A DNA stretch of 64,000 nt, from positions 1-64,000 of the IMG/VR virus record IMGVR_UViG_3300036715_001865; one strand, given 5' to 3'. A program made the position numbers and the translations under genes. Shown piece after piece: positions 34,272 to 41,741 of this stretch. Each line of letters begins with the position of its first letter. Within the stretch, counting starts at the first letter, position 1. The notes under the pieces are model-generated. The model saw only the letters and a list, made by a program, of their open reading frames with translations, was not told the origin of the DNA and made no database searches. This DNA is from a virus.

Positions 34272-35738
34272 TCACATTAACACATATTTAATCTTGCCAC
34301 AGTCCCATATCCGCAAAACTCCATTTAAGTCACAATTAACTTTTTCACTCAACTGCTCGTCATATTTTTTTAATAATTTTGATAGGTACTTTCGACGATA
34401 GTTAAATTTGTGTACCCGATTGTGTCCATCTGGGGAATAATAATAATCAGGAGGTAGAGTACTTACAGAAATAAACCCAGTGGCTTGGTATAACTCTCCT
34501 GAACTCCACCTCAAATCCGCAAATGTTACGATCTGGGACGGAGCATAATTGGTTTTGAAATATGATAATAACTTAGTAAACCCACCTACAATCAATGAAG
34601 ATGTGGCATATCTATTTAACACAAATGCTCCACCCTGTTGTTGTATAAACGACATACAAGATACCAACTCATTGTCATATGTTAGTCCTATATTAATGGA
34701 ACTAGGACCGTCCCCTTGTATGTGGTGGGCAGTAAGAAAGGATTGCTTAACATCTGGAGATACTGTTTGGATAATACACTTTCTGCCATATAACCGAGGT
34801 CGATTATCACAGTTTAATAAAATATTTAATTTTTCTTTTATTATAGGTTGTTTTTGTTTCCACTCATCTTCGTATATTGTCAACAATCTAATACCCAACT
34901 GTTCACACATTTTGTGTTTGGTGCTGTGATAATGTTTATGTTTACCTTGTTGTTCACTGTGCCAATACAACCCACAATACTCAATTGCTAAATTATACTC
35001 TGGTATGAATATATCAAGCTCATATGGAGGTATGATAGTACGAACATTGACATCAAACGAAATAGACAATCCACGTAAATAATCACCTATTTGTTTTTCG
35101 CCAGTAGATACGAAAAAATGCTTTGTATCATATCCTAGTTTATGCAAGTTTCGTTGAACTGTATTAACATCAACTTCTAGCTCTGTAGCGATATCACTCA
35201 ATGTTCTTTTATTGACATGGTGTTGTTCTTGTAACCACGTAGGGTCTATTAATTTGGAATAACTGGTAGGTATTATGTGTTTTTGATTTTTGTGTATTCT
35301 ACCATACCGTTGGATATTTGTGCTTTGTTGTTTATTTTTAACTTCAACAGTTTGTTGTGGAATAGTAGTACCATACCGTTGGACATTTGTATTATTGCGC
35401 TTGATGATCCGATTAGGATTATCAATCCCACATTTATACGAACAGGTATCAGAATACCCAACATTTTTTCCTGTTGTATTAAACTTAACTAGACTATGAC
35501 ACACTACACACAGTTTTGGGGAGATTATATGGTTTTTAATACAATGAACCCTCTCCCTAAGAGACGATTTTAAATCATCTGTTATGAAGTCGGTGCGGGT
35601 CATTATATATGAAGTTGCAACAGGGTTTAATTTCAACACCCCAAATGATTTTTTTGATAATTTATAATCACTATCTAGTATACCACAATCTACTAGGTGG
35701 GTCAGAATTTCACTATCAGTTTTAAATTCATCAGACAC
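34272..35738 (-). CDS. Homing endonuclease 3: Vsr-like nuclease with Mom/GNAT-like C-domain
   Basis: 488 residues, GTG start. A helical N-terminus precedes a zinc-ribbon (CVVCHSLVKF, DTCSYKC) and two QRYG repeats (about 125-160). A helix-turn-helix-like part (LSDIATELEVDVNTVQRNLH) precedes the Vsr-like nuclease at about 230-295 (ELDIFIPEYNLAIEYCGLYW, LTIYEDEW). The Mom/GNAT-like domain runs from about 335 (HHIQGDGPSS, GGFTKLLSYF, VTFADLRWSSGELYQATGF, PDYYYSPDG, RIWDCG). It is a close paralogue of endonuclease 1. Its leader and first codons are identical to those of endonuclease 4. It lies between gp18 and gp19. Confidence 0.87.
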   Translation of the reverse strand: MSDEFKTDSEILTHLVDCGILDSDYKLSKKSFGVLKLNPVATSYIMTRTDFITDDLKSSLRERVHCIKNHIISPKLCVVCHSLVKFNTTGKNVGYSDTCSYKCGIDNPNRIIKRNNTNVQRYGTTIPQQTVEVKNKQQSTNIQRYGRIHKNQKHIIPTSYSKLIDPTWLQEQHHVNKRTLSDIATELEVDVNTVQRNLHKLGYDTKHFFVSTGEKQIGDYLRGLSISFDVNVRTIIPPYELDIFIPEYNLAIEYCGLYWHSEQQGKHKHYHSTKHKMCEQLGIRLLTIYEDEWKQKQPIIKEKLNILLNCDNRPRLYGRKCIIQTVSPDVKQSFLTAHHIQGDGPSSINIGLTYDNELVSCMSFIQQQGGAFVLNRYATSSLIVGGFTKLLSYFKTNYAPSQIVTFADLRWSSGELYQATGFISVSTLPPDYYYSPDGHNRVHKFNYRRKYLSKLLKKYDEQLSEKVNCDLNGVLRIWDCGKIKYVLM

Positions 35739-35799
35739 AAAAAACTCCTATTTTTATTAATATTATATAGGAGTTTTTTGTTTTTTACAACATTACTTA
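35725..35799. repeat. 75-bp direct repeat, copy 1 (leader of endonuclease 3)
   Basis: Matches 37318-37392 with about one internal mismatch. It spans the first codons of endonuclease 3, the hairpin and the 3' end of endonuclease 4. Confidence 0.92.
35739..35779 (-). promoter_or_regulatory. Ribosome-site-hiding hairpin before endonuclease 3
   Basis: AAAAAACTCCTAT pairs with ATAGGAGTTTTTT over 13 bp with a 15-nt loop. AGGAG in the 3' arm is 6 nt before GTG. The loop/arm contains TATTAATA, one base off the late promoter core and placed so that a transcript from it would leave the ribosome site free. Confidence 0.78.
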
Positions 35800-37331
35800 G
35801 TCAATACCCATCTCTGTAGACCACAATTATATATTTGGTGTATGTTGTTATTGTGGGTATTGGTTACTTCACTTAGGTTGGGGTCATAAGTTTTTAATAG
35901 ATTAGGTAAGTTCTTGTGTCTATAATTAAATTTATGAACCCGACACTCGCCTATAACATATTGGTAATCAGGAGGAGTAATTTTATCTAACACAAACCCA
36001 TTTGTACCATATATTGTTCCAACACTCCATCTCAGATCAGCAAAACTTATAATAGTAGCCCACTCATTATTATTTTTAAAATGCGACAATAATTTACTAA
36101 ACCCACCTCGCACCTGTCCAATGGTAGCATACCTATTCAATACAAAGTTGCCTTCACCTTTATTAATAAAGGTCATCATCGCTACAAAATTGCCACCATA
36201 GGTAAGTCCATATGTTGTGGACCCTGGACCATCTCCTTGTATATGATAGGAATCAAAAAATTCTGATTTTGTTTTCTTGTTTGGTACTGTGATTACACAC
36301 GACCGCCCATTAATTTTTACACCTTCACTATATCCAAGTATAGTTCTGATGGTATTTTTAACCAGGTGTGAATTATTCAACCACTCATCCGAGAATATAG
36401 TGATTAATCTAATTCCAATATCTGCACACCTATTATATTTCATTTGGTGATAATTGGATGTTTTGTATTCAGAGGAGTGCCAATATAATCCACAATATTC
36501 TATGGCTATGTTTTTATCAGGGATGTAAATATCTAGTTCATATGGTTTAATTAATGACCTATTTTTAACTTCAAAAATTACACCAATTTCTGTTAGAAAC
36601 CGTTCAATATCAACTTGTTGCTGTGAAGATGATTGGTGCCAATACTGTACTTCTATTCCATGTTTTATTAATCTACTAGAGACTACTTTATGGGAGTTTT
36701 TCCAATGTAATCCCAATTCAACACACATAGATGCAACTGTCCGTTGATTAGTTATGTGTTGTTCATACAACCAATCAACGCTATTGAGTTTATTAATGGC
36801 TTCCTCAGATAAAACAGATAATAGCTTGACTGTGCTGGACGGTATCCACCCATTATCAATCTTTCGTCCTATGGTTATTTTTCTAATTTGTTTACTATGT
36901 TCACTATATTGTCTATGTTGAGACAGTGCAGTTAATTGAATTTTTTGACGAGTATCAGTTGATGTTGTGTTGCCGTTGTTCCAATGGGTAATTTGTCCAG
37001 TTGAGAATCGTTCTTTTCTGGTATTGGACAATTGAATGTTTTGTTCAACTGTTCTTGGGATGCCTTTGTTCCAAGCTTGGGTAGGATTATCTAATTTTGT
37101 TTGTTTTATCTTTTCAACCACCTCTAATGATCTTGGTACTCCTTTTCTACTTGAATTTGATCTAATGGCTGCTTCTCGTTTTCTATTGGTTGCATTTGTG
37201 GACTTTAAAACAGCAGTGGGATACAACAGTTTATACTCTGGTAACGTGGTGCTATGTTTTGAAAGATGTTTCCATGTAATGGTAGACATTTCTGCACCAC
37301 ATATCAAACATTTAATTAATTCATCAGACAC
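35793..37331 (-). CDS. Homing endonuclease 4: ROS/MucR-like finger, NUMOD3-like motifs, Vsr-like nuclease, Mom/GNAT-like domain
   Basis: 512 residues, GTG start. The N-terminus differs from its relatives: CLICGAEMSTITWKHLSKH, followed by EYKLLYP, is a ROS/MucR-type C2H2 finger. Next are NUMOD3-like motifs (SRKGVPRSLE, WNKGIPRTVE; about 60-130), a helix-turn-helix-like region, the Vsr-like nuclease (about 255-320: ELDIYIPDKNIAIEYCGLYW, ITIFSDEW) and the Mom/GNAT-like domain (from about 360: YHIQGDGPG, GGFSKLLSHF, ISFADLRWSVGTIYGTNGF). The ending has YNCG instead of WDCG. It is inserted directly after gp18. Confidence 0.87.
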   Translation of the reverse strand: MSDELIKCLICGAEMSTITWKHLSKHSTTLPEYKLLYPTAVLKSTNATNRKREAAIRSNSSRKGVPRSLEVVEKIKQTKLDNPTQAWNKGIPRTVEQNIQLSNTRKERFSTGQITHWNNGNTTSTDTRQKIQLTALSQHRQYSEHSKQIRKITIGRKIDNGWIPSSTVKLLSVLSEEAINKLNSVDWLYEQHITNQRTVASMCVELGLHWKNSHKVVSSRLIKHGIEVQYWHQSSSQQQVDIERFLTEIGVIFEVKNRSLIKPYELDIYIPDKNIAIEYCGLYWHSSEYKTSNYHQMKYNRCADIGIRLITIFSDEWLNNSHLVKNTIRTILGYSEGVKINGRSCVITVPNKKTKSEFFDSYHIQGDGPGSTTYGLTYGGNFVAMMTFINKGEGNFVLNRYATIGQVRGGFSKLLSHFKNNNEWATIISFADLRWSVGTIYGTNGFVLDKITPPDYQYVIGECRVHKFNYRHKNLPNLLKTYDPNLSEVTNTHNNNIHQIYNCGLQRWVLTK

Positions 37332-37392
37332 AAAAAACTCCTATTTTTATTAATATTATATAGGAGTTTTTTGTTTTTTACAACACTACTTA
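37318..37392. repeat. 75-bp direct repeat, copy 2 (leader of endonuclease 4, after gp18)
   Basis: Same 75 bases as 35725-35799 apart from about one mismatch. The copy abuts the gp18 stop codon. Confidence 0.92.
37332..37372 (-). promoter_or_regulatory. Ribosome-site-hiding hairpin before endonuclease 4
   Basis: Identical to the hairpin before endonuclease 3: 13-bp arms, AGGAG in the 3' arm, 6 nt before GTG. Confidence 0.78.
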
Positions 37393-37394
37393 AG

Positions 37395-39128
37395 TTATGC
37401 TGTCAAGGACGCACCGGTTGCAACAATTCGGATTGGAATATATATAAATTCCGCGGCCCTTACAGGTTTCAATGCGACATCGAGATACATTTCATTTCTA
37501 TCAATGCGATCAGGTGTATTATTAGAGGAATCACAGACTGTAGCGAAATCATATAGACCACGTTTAACAATCAAATCACCCAAAAATGAATCAACAGCAG
37601 CTTTTAGGTTATCTCTGGTTAGTTGATCATTTGGTTCAAACACAAACGGCATTGTGTTTTTGCGTAATGAACGTTTGATATATTGAACCAAACGTACCAC
37701 ATTGATACGATCCATTGCTGAAGCATCCGGAGCAGAAGTTTTTTGTCCCCATACAATAATACCTCTTCCTGGGAAGAACACAATAGGATTAATATTGGTA
37801 AAGTATTTGTATAAGTTATCTCTTTGTCCTAAATTCAAAGCAACTGGGTTGAATGTAGTTGGTGTTCCTAGAGTACCAGATACATATCCAACTTCAGATA
37901 TACTTGATACTTGTCCACGTCTAGTTCCAGCTGGTGCAAACCACATTTCTGACACTTCATCACTGTATATGATTGTGCGTAATGCAGTACCAGATGCTGA
38001 AACGAATACATTTGCTCCATCTAAATTTGATGCTAATCCGTGTGGATAATAATATGCCACATTTCGGTTAGATCTTCGTTCAACAGTAGCAGCCCAAGTT
38101 ACAACATCTTCTGGAGTTTTGGTAAATGGAGTATCAGCAATAACAAATGCTTCTTCTTGTATATCAATTACCAAATTGATTAATTCATCCACAACTTCAG
38201 GGAAACCAGGACATACAACAATGTTATATTCGTATGCTTCTGATCTTATATCAGTGTTGCTGTTAATAGATGCTTGTAAGGCTGTAACAACAGCAACTCT
38301 ACGTGCAGCATCATTTGAACCAAGGCTAGTTTCGTTGGCAAATTGATTAGTATACTTAAATTCATCAGCACCACCCAATAAAGCGTTACCAGCTTCTTGT
38401 GGAGTCCATTCAGTAGTTACAATTCCACCTAAGTTATTGTTAACCCAGTCAGTTGCAATTCCAGCTAATCCAAGAAATACACCAGTTGCAGCATTAGTAC
38501 AACCATTAGCATACACTAAATATGGAGAGGACGCATGGTCATCCATGAAACTAATACGACTGTGTGCAAATGAGAACATGCTCCAAATAGGTTGTGTTGC
38601 TGCTGCTGCAAGTGATAAGAATTTGGTACGATTGATAGTGGTTTTGTAAGTTGGGTCTGATGGAACATATCCATTTGATAAATTAAATTCATTCAAATAT
38701 GCATTTGCTAAATTTTCCAGAACATACGAAGCTTCTTGGATTTTAGTATCCCACATCATTTGAATATCAGCAACATTATCGTTCAAGTTTACATTTGCAC
38801 GAATAACATATGCTCTGCTACAAATACCTAAACACTGATTCAATGCAAACAAACCGTATTCATTTCGGGTATCCCCATGTAGTGGTCTACCACTAGTATC
38901 TGTTAAGAATTTAGGAATACCATACAATTCAGTACTTTGTCTTAAACTGGTAAGAGTTCGGATCACATTAGATTCATATGTGCCTGCCGCCCCAGATATA
39001 CCATCTGGTTTAGTTTTTTCATCAGCTGTTGCTATGAAAATTAATGGGACAGTTTTAGCTGATGCTGGAATGAAAAAGGATTCATCTGTCACAGTAACTG
39101 ATACCCCTGGGCTAATTAAATTTGCCAT
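37395..39128 (-). CDS. 18: gp18 contractile tail sheath
   Basis: 577 residues (T4 gp18: 659). Sheath signatures: the N-terminus SPGVSVTVTDESFF (strand that links neighbouring subunits), PGFPEVVDELINLVIDIQEE, the C-terminal sheath domain (GRGIIVWGQKTSAPDASAMD, RINVVRLVQYIKRSLRKNTM, FEPNDQLTRDNLKAAVDSFL) and a terminal strand. It contracts around the gp19 tube at infection. Ribosome site AAGGAGAAAC precedes the ATG; a late-promoter variant lies 88 nt upstream. Confidence 0.96.
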   Translation of the reverse strand: MANLISPGVSVTVTDESFFIPASAKTVPLIFIATADEKTKPDGISGAAGTYESNVIRTLTSLRQSTELYGIPKFLTDTSGRPLHGDTRNEYGLFALNQCLGICSRAYVIRANVNLNDNVADIQMMWDTKIQEASYVLENLANAYLNEFNLSNGYVPSDPTYKTTINRTKFLSLAAAATQPIWSMFSFAHSRISFMDDHASSPYLVYANGCTNAATGVFLGLAGIATDWVNNNLGGIVTTEWTPQEAGNALLGGADEFKYTNQFANETSLGSNDAARRVAVVTALQASINSNTDIRSEAYEYNIVVCPGFPEVVDELINLVIDIQEEAFVIADTPFTKTPEDVVTWAATVERRSNRNVAYYYPHGLASNLDGANVFVSASGTALRTIIYSDEVSEMWFAPAGTRRGQVSSISEVGYVSGTLGTPTTFNPVALNLGQRDNLYKYFTNINPIVFFPGRGIIVWGQKTSAPDASAMDRINVVRLVQYIKRSLRKNTMPFVFEPNDQLTRDNLKAAVDSFLGDLIVKRGLYDFATVCDSSNNTPDRIDRNEMYLDVALKPVRAAEFIYIPIRIVATGASLTA

Positions 39129-39215
39129 GTTGTTTCTCCTTGGGAAAATTATATTAATTATATTTCACACATTTCATCCCGCAGATAATGCAAGAACTTT
39201 ATTGTGTTACATATA

Positions 39216-39223
39216 TATTTATC
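39216..39223 (-). promoter_or_regulatory. Late promoter variant GATAAATA for gp18
   Basis: GATAAATA on the minus strand, 88 nt before gene 18; farther than usual but no closer copy is visible. Confidence 0.4.
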
Positions 39224-39239
39224 AAAAAGTACTTTTTTG

Positions 39240-39268
39240 TTGGCTTTTGATCTAATAGCATATATAAT
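39240..39268 (+). promoter_or_regulatory. Sigma70-like promoter for endonuclease 5
   Basis: TTGGCT and a perfect TATAAT separated by exactly 17 bp on the plus strand, about 50 nt before ATG 39320. It suggests early expression by the host polymerase, unlike the flanking late genes. Confidence 0.55.
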
Positions 39269-39319
39269 AAGAGTAATCAGTAATCATAACTTCAACCAGA
39301 TAAGGAATCATCAGTAATC

Positions 39320-40927
39320 ATGAATGAGCTTGAAACAGAATTGCACAAATTAAACATATTCACCCACAATGGAACTATTAATAAACAAGCGTCCAGATTA
39401 TTAACCAACAATCCTGAGACATTATATAAATTAATAGAAGCAACAAAATTTCTAGAAAACCACCCCTCTAATCGAGCCAGATTACATGCTTTGAGAACGG
39501 GACTATTATCACAACCCAAGTGTGCAACATGCTCAACAGCCACTACATTTAATAATGCGACTGGACAGTTTAATAAATTTTGTCCAAATACTGGTGGGAA
39601 ATCTTGTACAAACAGTAACACAGACTCCATTCTTAAAAAAAATACCACTATGGTTAAAAAGTATGGAGTTACCAATGCTGCACACAGTGAGGAGTTACAA
39701 ACCAAACGGAACAATACTATGGTGGCTAGGTATGGCTGTACAACACCTATACAAAATGCTGACATTAAACAAAAAATAAAAGATACCATGATGGCTAGAT
39801 ATGGAACGATGCATATTGCTCATATTCCACAATCTGCCACGAAACGAAAGGAAACTAACATCCGCAAATTTGGAGCTGCTACATATGCTCAATCATTGGT
39901 GCCCACTGAAGCTATAGACCTATTATCAAACATAGATTGGTTGTCAGACAATTTAAAAGATTTTACGGTGGCAGAAGTTGCGATAGCAGCAAACACGTCT
40001 GTATTTACGGTTAGAAAATGGATTTATCATCACAATCTACAACACTTGTTGGTATCAACTGGCTCATCTGATCAACGAGAGTTGGCAAGATTCCTAGATA
40101 CACTGGATTTAGAATATACAACCAATGATAAGCAACTAATTGCTCCAAAGGAAGTGGATTTTTATATACCATCCAAGCAATTAGCTGTGGAATATAATGG
40201 AATTTTTTACCACTCACAGTTATCAAAACGAGATAAAAATTACCACATAAACAAAACAACTAGTTGCAACAATAATGGGGTTAGATTAATTCAAATATGG
40301 TCAAATGAATGGAAAAACAAGAAAGACATTGTACAATCCAGAATATTACATGCTGTCGGAATGTCTACTCGAATATATGCTCGGAAGTGTAATATAATTG
40401 TATTACCAACAGCAAACGAACAACAATTTTTTGACGATAACCACATACAGGGAGCAGTACGATCAACTATTTGTTTTGGATTGGAATTGGATGGTAAAGT
40501 GGTAGCATGTATGAGTTTTATAAAATCCAGATTTTCCCCAACTCATGAATGGGAACTATTAAGATATAGTGGCATTAAAAACCATACAATATTAGGTGGC
40601 GCAAGCAAATTGTTTAAACATTTTGTAAAAACACATAATCCAACATCTATAGTGTCCTACTGCGACCTACGTTGGGGAACTGGGACATTATATTCCCAAT
40701 TAGGTTTTACATATTCACACACAAGTGCACCTAATTATTTTTATTTTGTCAGAAATGGGGATACTAATAAGTTATTCACAAGGGTCAATTTCCAAAAGCA
40801 CAAACTAGCTAATAAACTAACCACATTTACCCCAGAACATACAGAATGGGAAAACATGGTTAATAATGGTTATGATAGAATTTGGGATTGTGGGAACAAG
40901 GTATTTACTTGGAATAATGGCGGATAG
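39320..40927 (+). CDS. Homing endonuclease 5 (plus strand): Vsr-like nuclease with Mom/GNAT-like C-domain
   Basis: 535 residues, opposite in orientation to the surrounding tail genes. A helical N-terminus precedes a zinc-binding region (CATCSTATTF, FCPNTGGKSCTN) and KKYG/ARYG/RKFG repeats (about 110-195). A helix-turn-helix-like stretch precedes the Vsr-like nuclease at about 270-335 (EVDFYIPSKQLAVEYNGIFY, IQIWSNEW). The Mom/GNAT-like domain begins at about 370 (NHIQGAVRST, GGASKLFKHF, VSYCDLRWGTGTLYSQLGF, RIWDCG). It lies between gp18 and gp15. Its stop codon lies in the hairpin shared with the gp15 end. Confidence 0.87.
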   Translation: MNELETELHKLNIFTHNGTINKQASRLLTNNPETLYKLIEATKFLENHPSNRARLHALRTGLLSQPKCATCSTATTFNNATGQFNKFCPNTGGKSCTNSNTDSILKKNTTMVKKYGVTNAAHSEELQTKRNNTMVARYGCTTPIQNADIKQKIKDTMMARYGTMHIAHIPQSATKRKETNIRKFGAATYAQSLVPTEAIDLLSNIDWLSDNLKDFTVAEVAIAANTSVFTVRKWIYHHNLQHLLVSTGSSDQRELARFLDTLDLEYTTNDKQLIAPKEVDFYIPSKQLAVEYNGIFYHSQLSKRDKNYHINKTTSCNNNGVRLIQIWSNEWKNKKDIVQSRILHAVGMSTRIYARKCNIIVLPTANEQQFFDDNHIQGAVRSTICFGLELDGKVVACMSFIKSRFSPTHEWELLRYSGIKNHTILGGASKLFKHFVKTHNPTSIVSYCDLRWGTGTLYSQLGFTYSHTSAPNYFYFVRNGDTNKLFTRVNFQKHKLANKLTTFTPEHTEWENMVNNGYDRIWDCGNKVFTWNNGG

Positions 40928-40937
40928 CCATTATTCC
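40911..40937. terminator. Convergent hairpin shared by endonuclease 5 and gp15 ends
   Basis: GGAATAATGGC pairs perfectly with GCCATTATTCC across a 5-nt loop. Both convergent stop codons fall inside it. There is no U tract on either side, so it may act by stem strength or only mark the insertion boundary. Confidence 0.55.
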
Positions 40938-41698
40938 CAAGGTAGATCAGCAGCATCATCTATTTTCTCATATTGCAAATTTTGAGAATCTAATTCACTA
41001 ATAATATCAAATGGCATTTCAGTAGAAGTGTTTATGATTCCTATTCTTGCATATATTCTTTCTACAAAATCACGGCGGACTTCTGCTGGGGTATCTAATT
41101 CAATAGGCATTTCAAATGTAAGCCTACTTTGTATGATTCTTTTATCTGTGCCTATTGGAAAGTTTGTTTCTAATTGAACATCTTTTAATTCCACATGAGT
41201 CAATCTTGTCCAATCAAATATTGCGTCACTTGTTTGGATATTAAGTGATGGGTCAAATAATGGAAGAATTTGTTCCATTATTTGTAAGTGTTGTTGTGTA
41301 TTACTTGCAAATATATTGAGTTCAATTGTTAAGTTGTATGGGACAGGCATACGTTGGTGAATAACCCTCATATCATCTGGAACCAACCCACCAACAGGAG
41401 TATACGTCTGTCTACGTTCAGTACCAACACCACGAGCTCGTTGCATAGTTAAAGTTAGACCACTCATATATGCACTCATAATAGGTAATCGTAAAGGTTT
41501 GTTGTGGGTGTTTTCAGTTTTTAAGGCTGCTACAACCTTGTCCATGTGTCCATAATGAATCCCAACAGGTATCAATGCAGCTTCTCTATCATTCCATTTT
41601 CCGACCTGTACCTGCAACCCACCAAATATGGCCATAAATTGATTTATATACCTAGCCAACTGTCCATTGTAGTAGTAGCCATCTTTTTGCATTGCCAT
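40931..41698 (-). CDS. 15: gp15-type tail sheath stabiliser / tail terminator
   Basis: 255 residues (T4 gp15: 272). Pattern matches gp15: an N-terminal YYYNGQLARYINQFMAIFGG, IPVGIHYGHMDKVVAAL, LRLPIMSAYMSGLTL, then ERRQTYTPVGGLVPDDMRVIHQRMPVPYNLTIELNIFAS and HLQIMEQILPLFDPSL. gp15 forms a hexameric cap on the tail and joins it to the head neck. Gene order near gp18 and gp19 fits. The C-terminus is acidic. Confidence 0.85.
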   Translation of the reverse strand: MAMQKDGYYYNGQLARYINQFMAIFGGLQVQVGKWNDREAALIPVGIHYGHMDKVVAALKTENTHNKPLRLPIMSAYMSGLTLTMQRARGVGTERRQTYTPVGGLVPDDMRVIHQRMPVPYNLTIELNIFASNTQQHLQIMEQILPLFDPSLNIQTSDAIFDWTRLTHVELKDVQLETNFPIGTDKRIIQSRLTFEMPIELDTPAEVRRDFVERIYARIGIINTSTEMPFDIISELDSQNLQYEKIDDAADLPWE

Positions 41699-41725
41699 GT
41701 AATATTATCCTTTTTATTGAACTTG

Positions 41726-41733
41726 TATTTATA
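41726..41733 (-). promoter_or_regulatory. Late promoter core TATAAATA
   Basis: Exact core, 28 nt before gene 15. Confidence 0.75.
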
Positions 41734-41741
41734 ACCTAAAT

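Noticed and set aside
37395-39128. Intron or intein in the sheath, tube or terminase genes because of nearby endonucleases
   Set aside because: gp17, gp18, gp19 and gp20 read as uninterrupted family-length proteins. The endonucleases are free-standing between genes.
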